A DNA stretch of 64,000 nucleotides from Terasakiella brassicae (GCF_014641495.1 NZ_BMHV01000002.1:124001-188000); one strand, 5' to 3'; shown: positions 29,212-38,106, numbered from the stretch's first letter. Numbers and translations: made by a program. Notes: a model not told the origin generated them from the letters alone.

Positions 29212-31743
29212 ATGTCGCTGGGAATTCGTGGAAAACTCATTTCCATCTTTTTAGTTATCAAAATCATCCCCCTGGTTCTTCTGGGTGGCGTTGCGTGGGA
29301 GGCCATTCAATCCTTTGGCGAATCTGCGATTGAGCAAAGCCAGTCAATCAGCACGGAAATGCGCAAAACGGTGGAAGGGGCCGGTGAACTTGCCGTTGCC
29401 GATACCGTGCGTGCGCTCGATACCAAGGCCCGCGAAGCGATCGAACGCTTGACCACAGATACGGCCCTAAGTGTAGCACGGTTTCTATATGACCGGGACA
29501 GCGAAGTTCTGTTTGCCGCCAACCTCAACCCGGATGAAAATACCTATCGTGAATTTCTCAACAACCGCACCCGCAATTTGACCACACACCAGCCCTGGAT
29601 TTTGGATCCTGAAACCGATCACTGGCGTCCGGCAAACCCAAACGATGACGAAAAAGCGATTCGTAGCGCCAAAATTGAAAAAAACGCGAAGGATTTTCAC
29701 TCTCGCGCATCCAACGGCCCCCATTGGACACAACGCGCACCGCTTTATCTTGAAATGACCTTCATTGGTTTGGATGGTCAGGAAATTGTCAAAGTGACAA
29801 ACGGTGATTTGCTGAATACAAGCAAAACAAATGTGTCCAACCGCCAAAACACATTTTTGAAAGCGGAAACATACTTTAACAAGCTGAGTGAACTAAAAGC
29901 AGGCGAAATTTACGTTTCCGATGTAATCGGTGCTTATGTTCCATCCAAAGTCATCGGCCCCTATACCAAAGCCAGCACAGAAAAAGCCGGGATCCCATTT
30001 CAGCCGGAAACATCGGCTTATGCCGGCAAGGAAAATCCGCTAGGAAAACGGTTTCGCGCAATTGTACGCTGGATAACCCCTGTTATGCGCGAGGGCCGCA
30101 AGGTCGGATATGTCAGCCTTGCCCTTGATCACGCACATATTATGGAATTTAGTGACCATATTGTGCCAACGGAAGAACGCTATAGCGATATCTCCGATGC
30201 CTCCAGTGGCAATTATGCCTTTATGTGGGATCACAAAGGGCGCAACATTTCCCACCCCCGCGATTATTTTATTGTGGGATATGCCCCTGAAACCGGCGAA
30301 CAGGCTACCCCTTGGCTGTCACAGGATTTGTATGACGACTGGCAAGCCAGCGGCAAATCCTTTACAGACTTCAAAAAGACAGCTCCTCAGTTCCACAAAC
30401 CGGGTGAAAGTCGACCATCCCTTGACCTTATAAAACAAGGCAATGTGAGTCTGGATTGTCGCTATCTTAACTTCGCCCCGCAATGCGCCGGTTGGTGGAA
30501 TTTGACGGAAGAAGGCGGGTCCGGGTCTTTTGTTATTTTCTGGAGCAAGCTTTGGAAACTAACCACCGCCGCCGCAATCCCGTACTACACGGGACAATAT
30601 GGTGAAACAAAACGCGGATTTGGTTTTGTCACCATCGGGGCAAACGTGGATGAATTCCACCGCGCCGCAAACGAGACAAAAGCCTCCCTTGATAAACTGA
30701 TTGATGCGCAGGATGCAAAAACACGGGCTCAGGAAAAACGTCTGCTGGATCATTTACGCGACTCGATTGCGCAGACGGCAACGGAACTGACTGTATATAC
30801 CGCAATTATGGTCATTATTGTCGTCATTATCGCCATCTGGATGGCGAGTGTCTTAAGCGCACGTATTACGAAATTGATTGGATCATTGCGCAAAATTCAA
30901 GACGGTGACCTCAGTGTGCGTGCAACCGTTGACAGCCGCGATGAGATGGGAGAACTGGCAAACTCCGTCAATAACATGACGCAAAGCCTGCAAGCATTAC
31001 TGGAAGAAAACAAACTGGCTTTGGAACGGGCAGAAATGTCCAATAAAGCCAAATCCGATTTTCTGGCGAGTATGAGCCACGAATTGCGAACCCCTTTGAA
31101 TGCCATTATCGGTTTTTCCGATGTTATGAAAAATCAAATATACGGTCCCATTCAACCGGCGACTTACGCCCATTATGCCGATGACATCCATAATTCCGGC
31201 CAGCATCTTCTCACCTTGATCAACGATGTGTTGGATGTCGCCCGGATCGGGTCCGGTGAATTTGATATCAACGAAGCCGACTTTAACCTGCCGCGCGCCC
31301 TTCAAGACTCGCTGCGTATGCTTCACCCGATTATCGAACAAAAAGACTTGAAGACACATTATGAGGCTGCTCCTCTGCCGCTTATTTACGGGGATGAACG
31401 CCGGATCAAACAGGTCTTTTTAAATATTTTGAGCAATGCCGCCAAATTCACCCATGATGGCGGCCATATTTCTATTTCAACGGCAATAAACAATGTCGGT
31501 GACATCGAAATTCGCATCAAAGACAGCGGAATCGGCATGACCAACGAAGAAATCGAGATTGCCTTGACGCCTTTTGCCCAAGTTCAATCTTCCTTGGCCC
31601 GTCAATATGAAGGCACAGGTCTTGGTCTGCCACTGGCCCATAACCTGATTGAAATACATAACGGTACCTTAAATATCGAAAGTGAACCGGGCAACGGAAC
31701 CGAAATCATCATCACCTTGCCCAAAGACCGTATCCGTACATAA
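29212..31743 (+). CDS. Transmembrane sensor histidine kinase with large periplasmic domain
   Basis: An 843-residue kinase. TM1 is about 8-30 and TM2 about 525-548, and between them lies a periplasmic domain of about 490 residues, probably a double Cache. It holds the cysteine-bearing stretch DCRYLNFAPQCAGWWNLT. After TM2 come HAMP (about 549-600), HisKA with the phospho-His in MSHELRTPLNAIIGFSD (near 622) and HATPase (QVFLNILSNAAKF, DSGIGM, GTGLGLPL). No response regulator is adjacent; the nearest in the window are the tandem REC proteins at 1.3-3.9 kb. The signal is unknown. A hairpin terminator follows. Confidence 0.94.
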   Translation: MSLGIRGKLISIFLVIKIIPLVLLGGVAWEAIQSFGESAIEQSQSISTEMRKTVEGAGELAVADTVRALDTKAREAIERLTTDTALSVARFLYDRDSEVLFAANLNPDENTYREFLNNRTRNLTTHQPWILDPETDHWRPANPNDDEKAIRSAKIEKNAKDFHSRASNGPHWTQRAPLYLEMTFIGLDGQEIVKVTNGDLLNTSKTNVSNRQNTFLKAETYFNKLSELKAGEIYVSDVIGAYVPSKVIGPYTKASTEKAGIPFQPETSAYAGKENPLGKRFRAIVRWITPVMREGRKVGYVSLALDHAHIMEFSDHIVPTEERYSDISDASSGNYAFMWDHKGRNISHPRDYFIVGYAPETGEQATPWLSQDLYDDWQASGKSFTDFKKTAPQFHKPGESRPSLDLIKQGNVSLDCRYLNFAPQCAGWWNLTEEGGSGSFVIFWSKLWKLTTAAAIPYYTGQYGETKRGFGFVTIGANVDEFHRAANETKASLDKLIDAQDAKTRAQEKRLLDHLRDSIAQTATELTVYTAIMVIIVVIIAIWMASVLSARITKLIGSLRKIQDGDLSVRATVDSRDEMGELANSVNNMTQSLQALLEENKLALERAEMSNKAKSDFLASMSHELRTPLNAIIGFSDVMKNQIYGPIQPATYAHYADDIHNSGQHLLTLINDVLDVARIGSGEFDINEADFNLPRALQDSLRMLHPIIEQKDLKTHYEAAPLPLIYGDERRIKQVFLNILSNAAKFTHDGGHISISTAINNVGDIEIRIKDSGIGMTNEEIEIALTPFAQVQSSLARQYEGTGLGLPLAHNLIEIHNGTLNIESEPGNGTEIIITLPKDRIRT

Positions 31744-31774
31744 AAAAACAAAGCCACGTGGCTCTTCTTTTTTC
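31742..31774. terminator. Bidirectional terminator after the sensor kinase
   Basis: The palindrome AGCCACGTGGCT (31752-31763) is flanked by an A-run on the left and CTTCTTTTTT on the right. The kinase stop codon is at its left edge. The DUF971 operon converges from the right. Confidence 0.8.
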
Positions 31775-31789
31775 AAAACAATGCTGAAC

Positions 31790-32164
31790 TTACGGGTCGC
31801 GGCTGAGACCTGCGGCTTCAAGGTTGGTGACATAGTTGTCCCAGACCTCGTTCATGTTCTCGCCCAATTCGTACAGATAGCTCCATGTATAAATACCGCT
31901 ATCGTGCAAATCATCAAAGGTCAGTTTCACCGCATAATTGCCGACAGGTTCCGCACCGATAATGCCGACATGACGACGACCGGGAATAATCTTTTTTTCT
32001 GCCGGGCTATGGCCTTGGACTTCGGCAGACGGGCTTTCCACGCGCAGCAACTCGGCAGGTAATTCAAAAGACTCCCCATTCGCAAAGGACACGACCAAAA
32101 GCTTTTCTTCCTTGCGAATGCGCAGTTCCGTTACTGCAGGGGTTTCGTTACCTTCGCTATACAT
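31790..32164 (-). CDS. DUF971 domain protein
   Basis: A 124-residue protein of the DUF971 family (the N-terminal domain also found in gamma-butyrobetaine hydroxylases). It shows the core TELRIRKEEKLLVVSFANGESFELPAELLRVESPSAEVQGH, then VGNYAVKLTFDDLHDSGIYTWSYLYEL. Stand-alone members occur next to Fe-S, Mrp or Trm112 genes, and the biochemical role is unknown. The start ATG overlaps the trm112 stop by one base (TGATG), with GAGG 7 nt upstream. It is the last gene of the cnoX-lonN-trm112-DUF971 operon. Confidence 0.88.
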   Translation of the reverse strand: MYSEGNETPAVTELRIRKEEKLLVVSFANGESFELPAELLRVESPSAEVQGHSPAEKKIIPGRRHVGIIGAEPVGNYAVKLTFDDLHDSGIYTWSYLYELGENMNEVWDNYVTNLEAAGLSRDP

Positions 32165-32352
32165 CAAGATGCCTCATCAAGCTGGCGGGCTTCTTCAGCC
32201 AACATAATGGGAATCCCTTCACGGATCGGAAACGCCAACTGGGCTTGTTCGCTGATCAGTTCCTGTGCATCCGCATCATAGCGCAACGGACCTTTGGTAA
32301 TCGGACAAACCAGAACTTCCAACAATTTAGGATCAACAGCAGGATTCGACAT
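32164..32352 (-). CDS. Trm112 family protein
   Basis: A 62-residue protein with the Trm112/UPF0434 core [20 protein letters not shown] and [17 protein letters not shown]. Of the zinc-site cysteines usual in eukaryotic Trm112, only one (VCP) remains. Bacterial members (E. coli YcaR) are small and mostly uncharacterised; some partner with methyltransferases. The start has AAAGG 9 nt upstream. It is coupled to DUF971 by overlap. Confidence 0.92.
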   Translation of the reverse strand: MSNPAVDPKLLEVLVCPITKGPLRYDADAQELISEQAQLAFPIREGIPIMLAEEARQLDEAS

Positions 32353-32372
32353 TTTCTTTTACCTTTTATGAG

Positions 32373-33035
32373 TTAGGCATGACCGGACGACCCGTCCTCG
32401 TTGGACAAAGCCGCCATTGACATCATTGTAATGAGGGTTTCAGCACGTTCCGTCAAGCTTACAGCTTCCAACAAGGCCTGTTTTTCACGTGCTTCGAACG
32501 GTCCGAGCATGGACAGAGCATTGACCAGATCTTCATCCGGTGCCTGTTCCAGCGCATCCCAGTTGACGTCCAGCATTTCCGTACCGCCGGCCCCATCGCT
32601 GATATCCAGAAAATGACGCAAACCCATCAACAATGCATCCCGGTCCACCGGCGCCTGATTTTCCGAAAGATCGATTCCATAAGGGGCATAATCCGCTTTT
32701 GCACGACGATAACCGCGTTCGATATCCAGTTCTTCCACCACACGGAAACGGCTAATCCCCGCAAGGGTTACCAGAAAACGGCTGTCTTCCAATTCGCGAA
32801 ATTCAACAATACGCCCCATACACCCGACCGTATAAAGATCGGTTGCATCCGGCACCGGATCGGGCACGTCATAACAGGGCTGGATCATGCCAATGGCCCG
32901 TCCCATTCCCAGCGCATCTTCCACCATCGTCAGATAACGCGGCTCAAATATATTAAGCGGCAATTGCCCGCGCGGCAGCAATAAAGCCCCGTTCAAGGGG
33001 AAAAGCGGCAGGATTTCCGGTAAAATAGGACCCAT
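32373..33035 (-). CDS. Lon N-terminal (substrate-binding) domain protein
   Basis: A 220-residue stand-alone LON substrate-binding domain protein: LPLFPLNGALLLPRGQLPLNIFEPRYLTMVEDAL is diagnostic, followed by GRIVEFRELEDSRFLVTLAGISRFRV. It lacks the AAA+ and protease parts, so it is not a protease. It may bind unfolded proteins or act as an adaptor. The start codon overlaps the stop of the thioredoxin-like gene (TAATG), consistent with functional coupling to that holdase-like protein. Confidence 0.93.
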   Translation of the reverse strand: MGPILPEILPLFPLNGALLLPRGQLPLNIFEPRYLTMVEDALGMGRAIGMIQPCYDVPDPVPDATDLYTVGCMGRIVEFRELEDSRFLVTLAGISRFRVVEELDIERGYRRAKADYAPYGIDLSENQAPVDRDALLMGLRHFLDISDGAGGTEMLDVNWDALEQAPDEDLVNALSMLGPFEAREKQALLEAVSLTERAETLITMMSMAALSNEDGSSGHA

Positions 33036-33922
33036 TAGAACAACACTGTGGTTAATTTTTTACGTATCTTGATAACAATTGGATCGCTTAAACCCACGGC
33101 CTCGAATATTTTTAACATCTGTAAGCGGGCGGCATCCTCATTCCACGTACGATCTTTTCTGACGATTTCAAGAAGCTGCAACAAACCTTCTTCGGTCTGG
33201 CCCGCCCCGTAAAGCGCCATCCCCAGATCGAAACGTGCCTGATGATCATTGGGATCTGCCGCCAGTTTCGCTTCCAGTTCGCTGGTATCCACATCCGCTG
33301 CACCGGCCAAATCAATCATCGAGATTGCCGAGGCGATATGTTCATTCTTTTTCAATTCATCCGGCAGATTGTCCGCAATCTGGCGCGCGCTATCGACATT
33401 GCCCAGCGCCACATGGGTGCGCATCACACCGGCGCAGGCTTCCGGGTTGGAACGATCATGTTCCAAAATTTGTACATAAACCTCTTGCGCGTTTGCGGCT
33501 TCACCCGCATCCAGCAATTCCTTGGCATGGGCCAGGGCTTGCGCAATCGGCGAACCGCCACCGATTTGTTTCTCAATGAATTTACGCAATTCGCTTTCCG
33601 GCAAGGCTCCCTGAAACGCATCCACCGGACGTCCACCTTTAAAACAAAAAACGGTCGGAACGGATTGCACACGCATTTGCATGGCAATGTCTTGGGCTTC
33701 CTGTGCATTGACCTTTACCAGCTTGATCGCCCCGTTCATGGAACGCACAAGGCTTTCCAGAACCGGTTTCAGGGTTTCACAGGGCTGGCAGCCCGGTCCC
33801 CAGAAATCAACCAGTACCGGCACGTCCTGCGAGGCATCGACCACATCAGCCATAAAGGTTTCGCTCGTGGTATCTTTAATCAAATCGTTTGCACCCATCG
33901 GTGCATTTGCATCAACAATCAT
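33035..33922 (-). CDS. cnoX: CnoX/YbbN-like thioredoxin-TPR chaperone
   Basis: A 295-residue protein with an N-terminal thioredoxin domain whose active-site motif is WGPGCQPCETL, so CQPC rather than the classical CGPC. C-terminal TPR-like repeats (about 135-290) follow, as in E. coli CnoX/YbbN. CnoX is a holdase that cooperates with GroEL and can form mixed disulfides under oxidative stress. The ATG at 33922 is chosen over an in-frame GTG at 33931. It heads the four-gene operon ending with DUF971. The presence of both cysteines suggests redox activity is retained. Confidence 0.9.
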   Translation of the reverse strand: MIVDANAPMGANDLIKDTTSETFMADVVDASQDVPVLVDFWGPGCQPCETLKPVLESLVRSMNGAIKLVKVNAQEAQDIAMQMRVQSVPTVFCFKGGRPVDAFQGALPESELRKFIEKQIGGGSPIAQALAHAKELLDAGEAANAQEVYVQILEHDRSNPEACAGVMRTHVALGNVDSARQIADNLPDELKKNEHIASAISMIDLAGAADVDTSELEAKLAADPNDHQARFDLGMALYGAGQTEEGLLQLLEIVRKDRTWNEDAARLQMLKIFEAVGLSDPIVIKIRKKLTTVLF

Positions 33923-34015
33923 GTTTATCACTCTGTTCGTTTGCTATCCAGCATAAGCCATGCCCGCACGGAATACTATATCCGATAGGCTTTTAGCCTT
34001 TCAAAGACATATAAG

Positions 34016-34504
34016 TCAAAGGTCGACTTCCTGAAAGGGGTGGCCGCAATGCGCAATAAAACGCCGTAAACCCTCAGGATGCAAGGCGGTCGTCATCTCG
34101 TTTGTCAAAGGGTGATAATTGACCAGATCCCCCGCCATCATTTGAGAATCCAAAACCACATTGACACAACAGTCCGCATCATTGACCAAAGCAAAAGGCG
34201 TAACGGATCCCGGATCGACACCTAAAATCTCTTTTAACAGGTCCGGCTTGCCAAATGACAGATGGGCCGAACCGATCTTCTGTTTCAGCTCCTTCAGGTT
34301 AATCGGTGCGTCTTCTTGCGCGACCACCAGCCACAGTTGTTTTTTCTTATCTTTCAAAAACAGGTTTTTACAATGCTGACCGGGCAAATCACCACGGTGT
34401 GCCTTACTTTCTTCCACGGTAAAAAGCGGAGGGTGAGAATGTGTTGTTGCCTCAATTTTCAGCCTTTCAAGGAGGTTGAGTAAATCCTGAGATGTTTTAG
34501 CCAT
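34016..34504 (-). CDS. YbaK-fold prolyl-tRNA editing protein (ProX type)
   Basis: A 162-residue free-standing INS-like editing domain of the PrdX/ProXp-ala kind. The family marks are FTVEESKAHRGDLPGQHCKNLFLKDKKKQLWLVV and KIGSAHLSFGKPDLLKEILGVDPGSVTPFALVND. It hydrolyses mischarged Ala-tRNA(Pro). A weak ribosome site precedes the ATG. It is separated by 93 bp from the cnoX operon and by about 200 bp from the tRNA genes. Confidence 0.9.
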   Translation of the reverse strand: MAKTSQDLLNLLERLKIEATTHSHPPLFTVEESKAHRGDLPGQHCKNLFLKDKKKQLWLVVAQEDAPINLKELKQKIGSAHLSFGKPDLLKEILGVDPGSVTPFALVNDADCCVNVVLDSQMMAGDLVNYHPLTNEMTTALHPEGLRRFIAHCGHPFQEVDL

Positions 34505-34611
34505 GATGTTTTCAAACTCTTTTCACTTGCACGATCATTATCCACAGCATGTCAATTTCTTCACAAGAATCAACATTCGCAAAAATATTTCACTTTCTTG
34601 AATTTTTTAGC

Positions 34612-34639
34612 TTGCAATGTCCTCAGCTTTTAATATTAT
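34612..34639 (+). promoter_or_regulatory. Probable sigma-70 promoter of the tRNA-Gly pair
   Basis: TTGCAA (34612-34617) and TATTAT (34634-34639) are separated by 16 bp, and the first tRNA begins about 62 bp after the -10. The surrounding sequence is AT-rich. Confidence 0.55.
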
Positions 34640-34701
34640 GCGCCCCGCTTCCGGCGGTACTGTTCGCAGTGCCAAACCCACCGGAAATTTTAGAAGATTA
34701 A

Positions 34702-34776
34702 GCGGGCGTAGCTCAGGGGTAGAGCGAAACCTTGCCAAGGTTTAGGTCGAGAGTTCGAATCTCTTCGCCCGCTCCA
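34702..34776 (+). tRNA. tRNA-Gly (GCC), copy 1
   Basis: The acceptor GCGGGCG pairs with CGCCCGC, D-arm GCTC/GAGC, anticodon stem AAACC/GGTTT with loop TTGCCAA (anticodon GCC at 34734-34736), T-loop TTCGAAT, and encoded CCA at 34774-34776. The full cloverleaf is intact. Confidence 0.98.
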
Positions 34777-34807
34777 TCTTCTAAAAATTAGTTGCATAAG
34801 GTGTTAT

Positions 34808-34882
34808 GCGGGCGTAGCTCAGGGGTAGAGCGAAACCTTGCCAAGGTTTAGGTCGAGAGTTCGAATCTCTTCGCCCGCTCCA
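34808..34882 (+). tRNA. tRNA-Gly (GCC), copy 2
   Basis: Identical to copy 1 over the whole gene plus about 4 nt after CCA, 106 bp downstream, with anticodon GCC at 34840-34842. It is a recent tandem duplication, presumably in one transcript that ends at the terminator at 34895. Confidence 0.98.
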
Positions 34883-34894
34883 TCTTATCACTTT

Positions 34895-34933
34895 AAAAAA
34901 GCTGCCGATCTCTTTGATCTGGCGGCTTTTTTT
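34895..34933 (+). terminator. Terminator after tRNA-Gly pair
   Basis: AAAAAAGCTGCC (34895-34906) pairs with GGCGGCTTTTTT (34921-34932) with one G-U pair, and an inner GATC/GATC extends the stem. The T-run overlaps the end of benE, so it may serve both convergent units. Confidence 0.85.
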
Positions 34934-36092
34934 ATGCCCGCTTCTTTTCAATCCCGTGATACGCCAACAAGCCAACCACAAGCCCCCAAAACGGCGCCCC
35001 GATCGTCAAAAATTGCGCCCCGGATGCTGTTATCACAAAACACAAAATGGCCGAATCACGTGTTGAGGCCTCACTTAAAGACACAGACAAACTGTTGGCA
35101 ATAGTGCCCAATAACGCCAATCCGGCAATGGTCGCAATCATGGGCGTGGGAAAGGCGGCAAACAATCCGGCGACACTGACACCGACAACACCAGCCAGCA
35201 TATAAAAGATACCGGCCCAAACCGTTGCCCAATAACGCCGCGCCGGATCTTTATCGACATCATCGCCCATGCACAGGGCCGCCGTAATCGCCGCCAGATT
35301 AAAGGCATAACCGCCAAAGGGGGCAAAAATTAACCCCATCACGCCAGACCAACCAATTAAGGGGGAAGCGGCAATATGATAATTATGTGCGCGCAACACC
35401 GCCAAGCCCGGCAGGTTTTGTGAGGCCATCGTCACGATAAACAACGGTAATCCAACACCGATCCATGTACTGAGATCAAATGACGGCATGGTGAAAACCG
35501 GTATCGTCCATTGCACATCCAAATCAGATAAAATCACATCCTGCTGAAGAACGGCAACAATGACCCCAACCGCAAAGGTAAGCGGTATCGTATATCGGCT
35601 TGCCCGCCATTTCCCCAACAGATAAGTCGCCACCATCGCCCCGACCAATATTTGCGATTGGGCAAAGGCTGGAAAAATGGACAAGCCAAAACGCAACAAA
35701 ACACCCGCCAGCATAGCCGTAGCCAAACTGGTGGGGATTAACGCCATTAAACGATCCACCCATCCGGTTATGCCACAAAGCGTAATCAGGGCCGATGAAA
35801 ACAAGAAAGCGCCCACAGCATGCGACGGGTCCACACCGGGCAAACTGGTAATCAACAAGGCCGCACCGGGCGTAGACCAGGCAATCATCACTGGTGTTTT
35901 ATAATAGATCGACAGGCCAATCCCGCTGATCCCCATCCCCAGCCCCAACGCCCACATCCATGATCCGGCTTCAAGGGGACCGGCCCCACCGGCACGTGCC
36001 GCTTCAAAAACAAGGGCGGCCGCGCTGGTATAGCCGATTAAAACAGCAACAAAACCCGCCGTGATATGAGAGAACGAGAAAGGAAAGCGCAT
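34932..36092 (-). CDS. benE: BenE-family transporter
   Basis: A 386-residue membrane protein with about 10-12 hydrophobic segments. The N-terminal AGFVAVLIGYTSAAALVFEAARAGG and the following MGISGIGLSIYYKTPVMIAWSTPGAALL are characteristic of the BenE benzoate/H+ symporter family, and APFGGYAFNLAAITAALCMGDD further on also fits. Benzoate is the known substrate for some members; no benzoate catabolic genes are nearby, so the substrate here is open. It is divergent from an XRE-cupin regulator with which it shares paired GTTATAAC palindromes. Confidence 0.92.
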   Translation of the reverse strand: MRFPFSFSHITAGFVAVLIGYTSAAALVFEAARAGGAGPLEAGSWMWALGLGMGISGIGLSIYYKTPVMIAWSTPGAALLITSLPGVDPSHAVGAFLFSSALITLCGITGWVDRLMALIPTSLATAMLAGVLLRFGLSIFPAFAQSQILVGAMVATYLLGKWRASRYTIPLTFAVGVIVAVLQQDVILSDLDVQWTIPVFTMPSFDLSTWIGVGLPLFIVTMASQNLPGLAVLRAHNYHIAASPLIGWSGVMGLIFAPFGGYAFNLAAITAALCMGDDVDKDPARRYWATVWAGIFYMLAGVVGVSVAGLFAAFPTPMIATIAGLALLGTIANSLSVSLSEASTRDSAILCFVITASGAQFLTIGAPFWGLVVGLLAYHGIEKKRA

Positions 36093-36120
36093 GATAAGGA
36101 CTTTACGAAAATCAAGAATA

Positions 36121-36165
36121 TGCGTTATAACGTACTAGACTATATCATTTGTATGTTATAACGCA
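36121..36165. promoter_or_regulatory. Paired operator between benE and XRE regulator
   Basis: TGCGTTATAAC (36121-36131) and GTTATAACGCA (36155-36165) form a perfect 11-bp inverted repeat. Each arm contains the self-palindrome GTTATAAC, and the two centres are 31 bp apart, close to three helical turns. This suits cooperative binding of two regulator dimers in the 102-bp divergent region. Confidence 0.75.
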
Positions 36166-36194
36166 CAAGCCCCAATTCAACGAGGCCCTTTTCC

Positions 36195-36761
36195 ATGCTC
36201 GATCCCAAAGACCATCTTGCCGCAACGCTGAAATTGACGCGACAAACTCAAGGCTTGAGTCTGGATAAAACAGCTGAAAAAACAGGCGTCAGCAAAGCTA
36301 TGCTTGGTCAGATCGAACGGGGCGAATCCAGTCCCACAGTCGCAACCTTGTGGAAAATTGCAACCGGGCTGGGTGTTTCTCTTAGCACATTCATTGAACC
36401 GGTTCCTGAAACGAAAACCCAGACCATCGTGCGCACTGCCGACACTATTCGCCAGCATCCCGGCGACGACGGGCTGATGATCGCGCCGCTTTTTCCTTTT
36501 GAACAGGCCTTTGGTTTTGAATTTCTCGAACTGACATTTTTACCCGGTTATGAACGTATCTCGGAGGCACACGAACCCGGCGTTATGGAAATTGTCAGTC
36601 TTATAACGGGGCAATTGGATATTTTAAGCGATGGTCAATGGCATAACCTTAAACAAGGCCAATCCATTCGTTTTGCCGGGGATCGCACACATGGATACCG
36701 CAATCCAACGGATGCAAAAGCCGTTGTTCATACCCTGATCCATTATCCGCATCGGCCTTGA
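36195..36761 (+). CDS. XRE-family regulator with C-terminal cupin domain
   Basis: A 188-residue regulator. The HTH (about 10-65) reads LKLTRQTQGLSLDKTAEKTG, then SKAMLGQIERGESSPTVATLWKIATGL. A linker is followed by a cupin domain (about 110-185) with FLPGYERISEAHEPGVMEIV and LKQGQSIRFAGDRTHGYRNP. Such proteins sense a small ligand in the cupin and repress a divergent transporter. The start is backed by GAGG 9 nt upstream. Its stop abuts the stop of the EAL gene (36761/36762). Confidence 0.92.
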   Translation: MLDPKDHLAATLKLTRQTQGLSLDKTAEKTGVSKAMLGQIERGESSPTVATLWKIATGLGVSLSTFIEPVPETKTQTIVRTADTIRQHPGDDGLMIAPLFPFEQAFGFEFLELTFLPGYERISEAHEPGVMEIVSLITGQLDILSDGQWHNLKQGQSIRFAGDRTHGYRNPTDAKAVVHTLIHYPHRP

Positions 36762-37562
36762 TCAGGCGGCTTTGCGGGCCATTTTCTTACAAAAGTCCGT
36801 ATGACACAGTTCATGCGCAATTTCTGATGCAGGCAAAGGGCGGGCAATGACATAGCCCTGAATTTCATCGGCACCGAATAATTCCGCGAGTTCAAGCTGA
36901 TCGCGGTCTTCGACCCCTTCACAGACAACTTTCAGGCCAAGGCTGTGTCCCAAGGTGATAATAGCGCGCAGCAAAATGCAGGCATCCAAATCCCCCGGCA
37001 CCTCATCAAAAAAGCTTTTATCAATTTTGATGGTTCGTGCCTTAAATTTACGCAAAGCAAATAAGGCGGAATGCCCTGTACCAAAATCATCCACCGCGAT
37101 ATCAAACCCGGCTTCCACCAGATTTTCCAGAACCTGCACACAATCCGCAGACAGAAACAGTCCTTCGGTCACTTCCAATTCAATATCGGATGTCTGCAAG
37201 CCATATCGCAGCAACAGGTCTTGTATTTCATTCAACAAAGCCGGTTCACATTGAACCGGTGACAAATTAACCGACACGCAAATCGGTCGTCCCTGCGCTT
37301 TCCAACTTGCGGCTTGGCGACAACTTTCTTCCAGAACCCAACGGCCCAAATTGACAATTGCACCGCTTTCTTCCAACGCCGGAATAAACAGGTCCGGTCC
37401 CACCATTCCATGTTGCGGATGATGCCAGCGAACCAAAGCTTCCACAGACGAAATACACTGGCGGTATAGATCAAAGCGCGGCTGATAAAGGAGAACAAAT
37501 TCCCCTTTATCAATCGCTGCCTGAACACCGGGGACATCAAAACGAAGCGATGCATGAGGCAT
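36762..37562 (-). CDS. Stand-alone EAL-domain c-di-GMP phosphodiesterase
   Basis: A 266-residue protein consisting almost only of an EAL domain. The signature EAL is at 41-43 (SSVEALVRWHHP), followed by VNLSPVQ, LEVTEG, DDFGTGHSALFAL, TIKIDKSF, CEGVED and IQGYVIARPLP, so all catalytic residues are present. It should degrade c-di-GMP. I prefer the ATG at 37562, which has AAAGGG 6 nt upstream; longer starts would overlap the hemerythrin gene. It follows the hemerythrin gene by 10 bp on the same strand, suggesting O2- or iron-linked control. Confidence 0.93.
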   Translation of the reverse strand: MPHASLRFDVPGVQAAIDKGEFVLLYQPRFDLYRQCISSVEALVRWHHPQHGMVGPDLFIPALEESGAIVNLGRWVLEESCRQAASWKAQGRPICVSVNLSPVQCEPALLNEIQDLLLRYGLQTSDIELEVTEGLFLSADCVQVLENLVEAGFDIAVDDFGTGHSALFALRKFKARTIKIDKSFFDEVPGDLDACILLRAIITLGHSLGLKVVCEGVEDRDQLELAELFGADEIQGYVIARPLPASEIAHELCHTDFCKKMARKAA

Positions 37563-37572
37563 ATTCATCCCT

Positions 37573-37992
37573 TTACGCGTAACGGTCATAGAGGGCGTAA
37601 AGTTCGCCTTCTTCACGTTCTAGACGTTTTTCCAACAAGGAAATGATATTGTTGGTTTCTGTAATGAAATCAGCCGGACTTTTGGAGATGGCAAGCGGAC
37701 CCGGCCATTTTTGACGATAAGCATGAAACAATTCACCCAGCCCACCCATCTCTTCTTGAAACTTACGCGCGGTTGAACTGAGAGCAACGTTGTCATTTGC
37801 GATCGCACGCGGATAAAAGGCACGGTCTTCCAATGCAAGGTGTGTGCTGAACTTGCCAAATAACTGACGGATATGAACCGTGATATTTTCCGGTTGCTGC
37901 GTGACTGCGTCTAAATCGAGTCCGCGCTTAATATCCGATAAAATTACTCGGATTTGTTCATGGTGTGATCTGTAGTTTTCCGTTTTTTTCAT
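37573..37992 (-). CDS. Hemerythrin (HHE) domain protein
   Basis: A 139-residue four-helix protein of the hemerythrin-like type. Candidate di-iron ligands are the histidines in NYRSHHEQIR, the STHLALEDRAFYP pattern (His and Glu in helix 2), and the C-terminal REEGELYALYDRY. It may bind O2 or NO, or repair iron centres. The start has AAAAGG 9 nt upstream. It is the first gene of a two-gene operon with the EAL protein downstream, an arrangement that suggests a sensing or iron-dependent partner. Confidence 0.82.
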   Translation of the reverse strand: MKKTENYRSHHEQIRVILSDIKRGLDLDAVTQQPENITVHIRQLFGKFSTHLALEDRAFYPRAIANDNVALSSTARKFQEEMGGLGELFHAYRQKWPGPLAISKSPADFITETNNIISLLEKRLEREEGELYALYDRYA

Positions 37993-38106
37993 TATACGTA
38001 ACCTTTTAATCTTTTAGAGCGTTGATGATATCCCCTCTTTATACCTGAGTAAAATAATCGGGTATTTATTTTTGTCAAGCATCATAAATAAAATTCAGGC
38101 AAAAAA

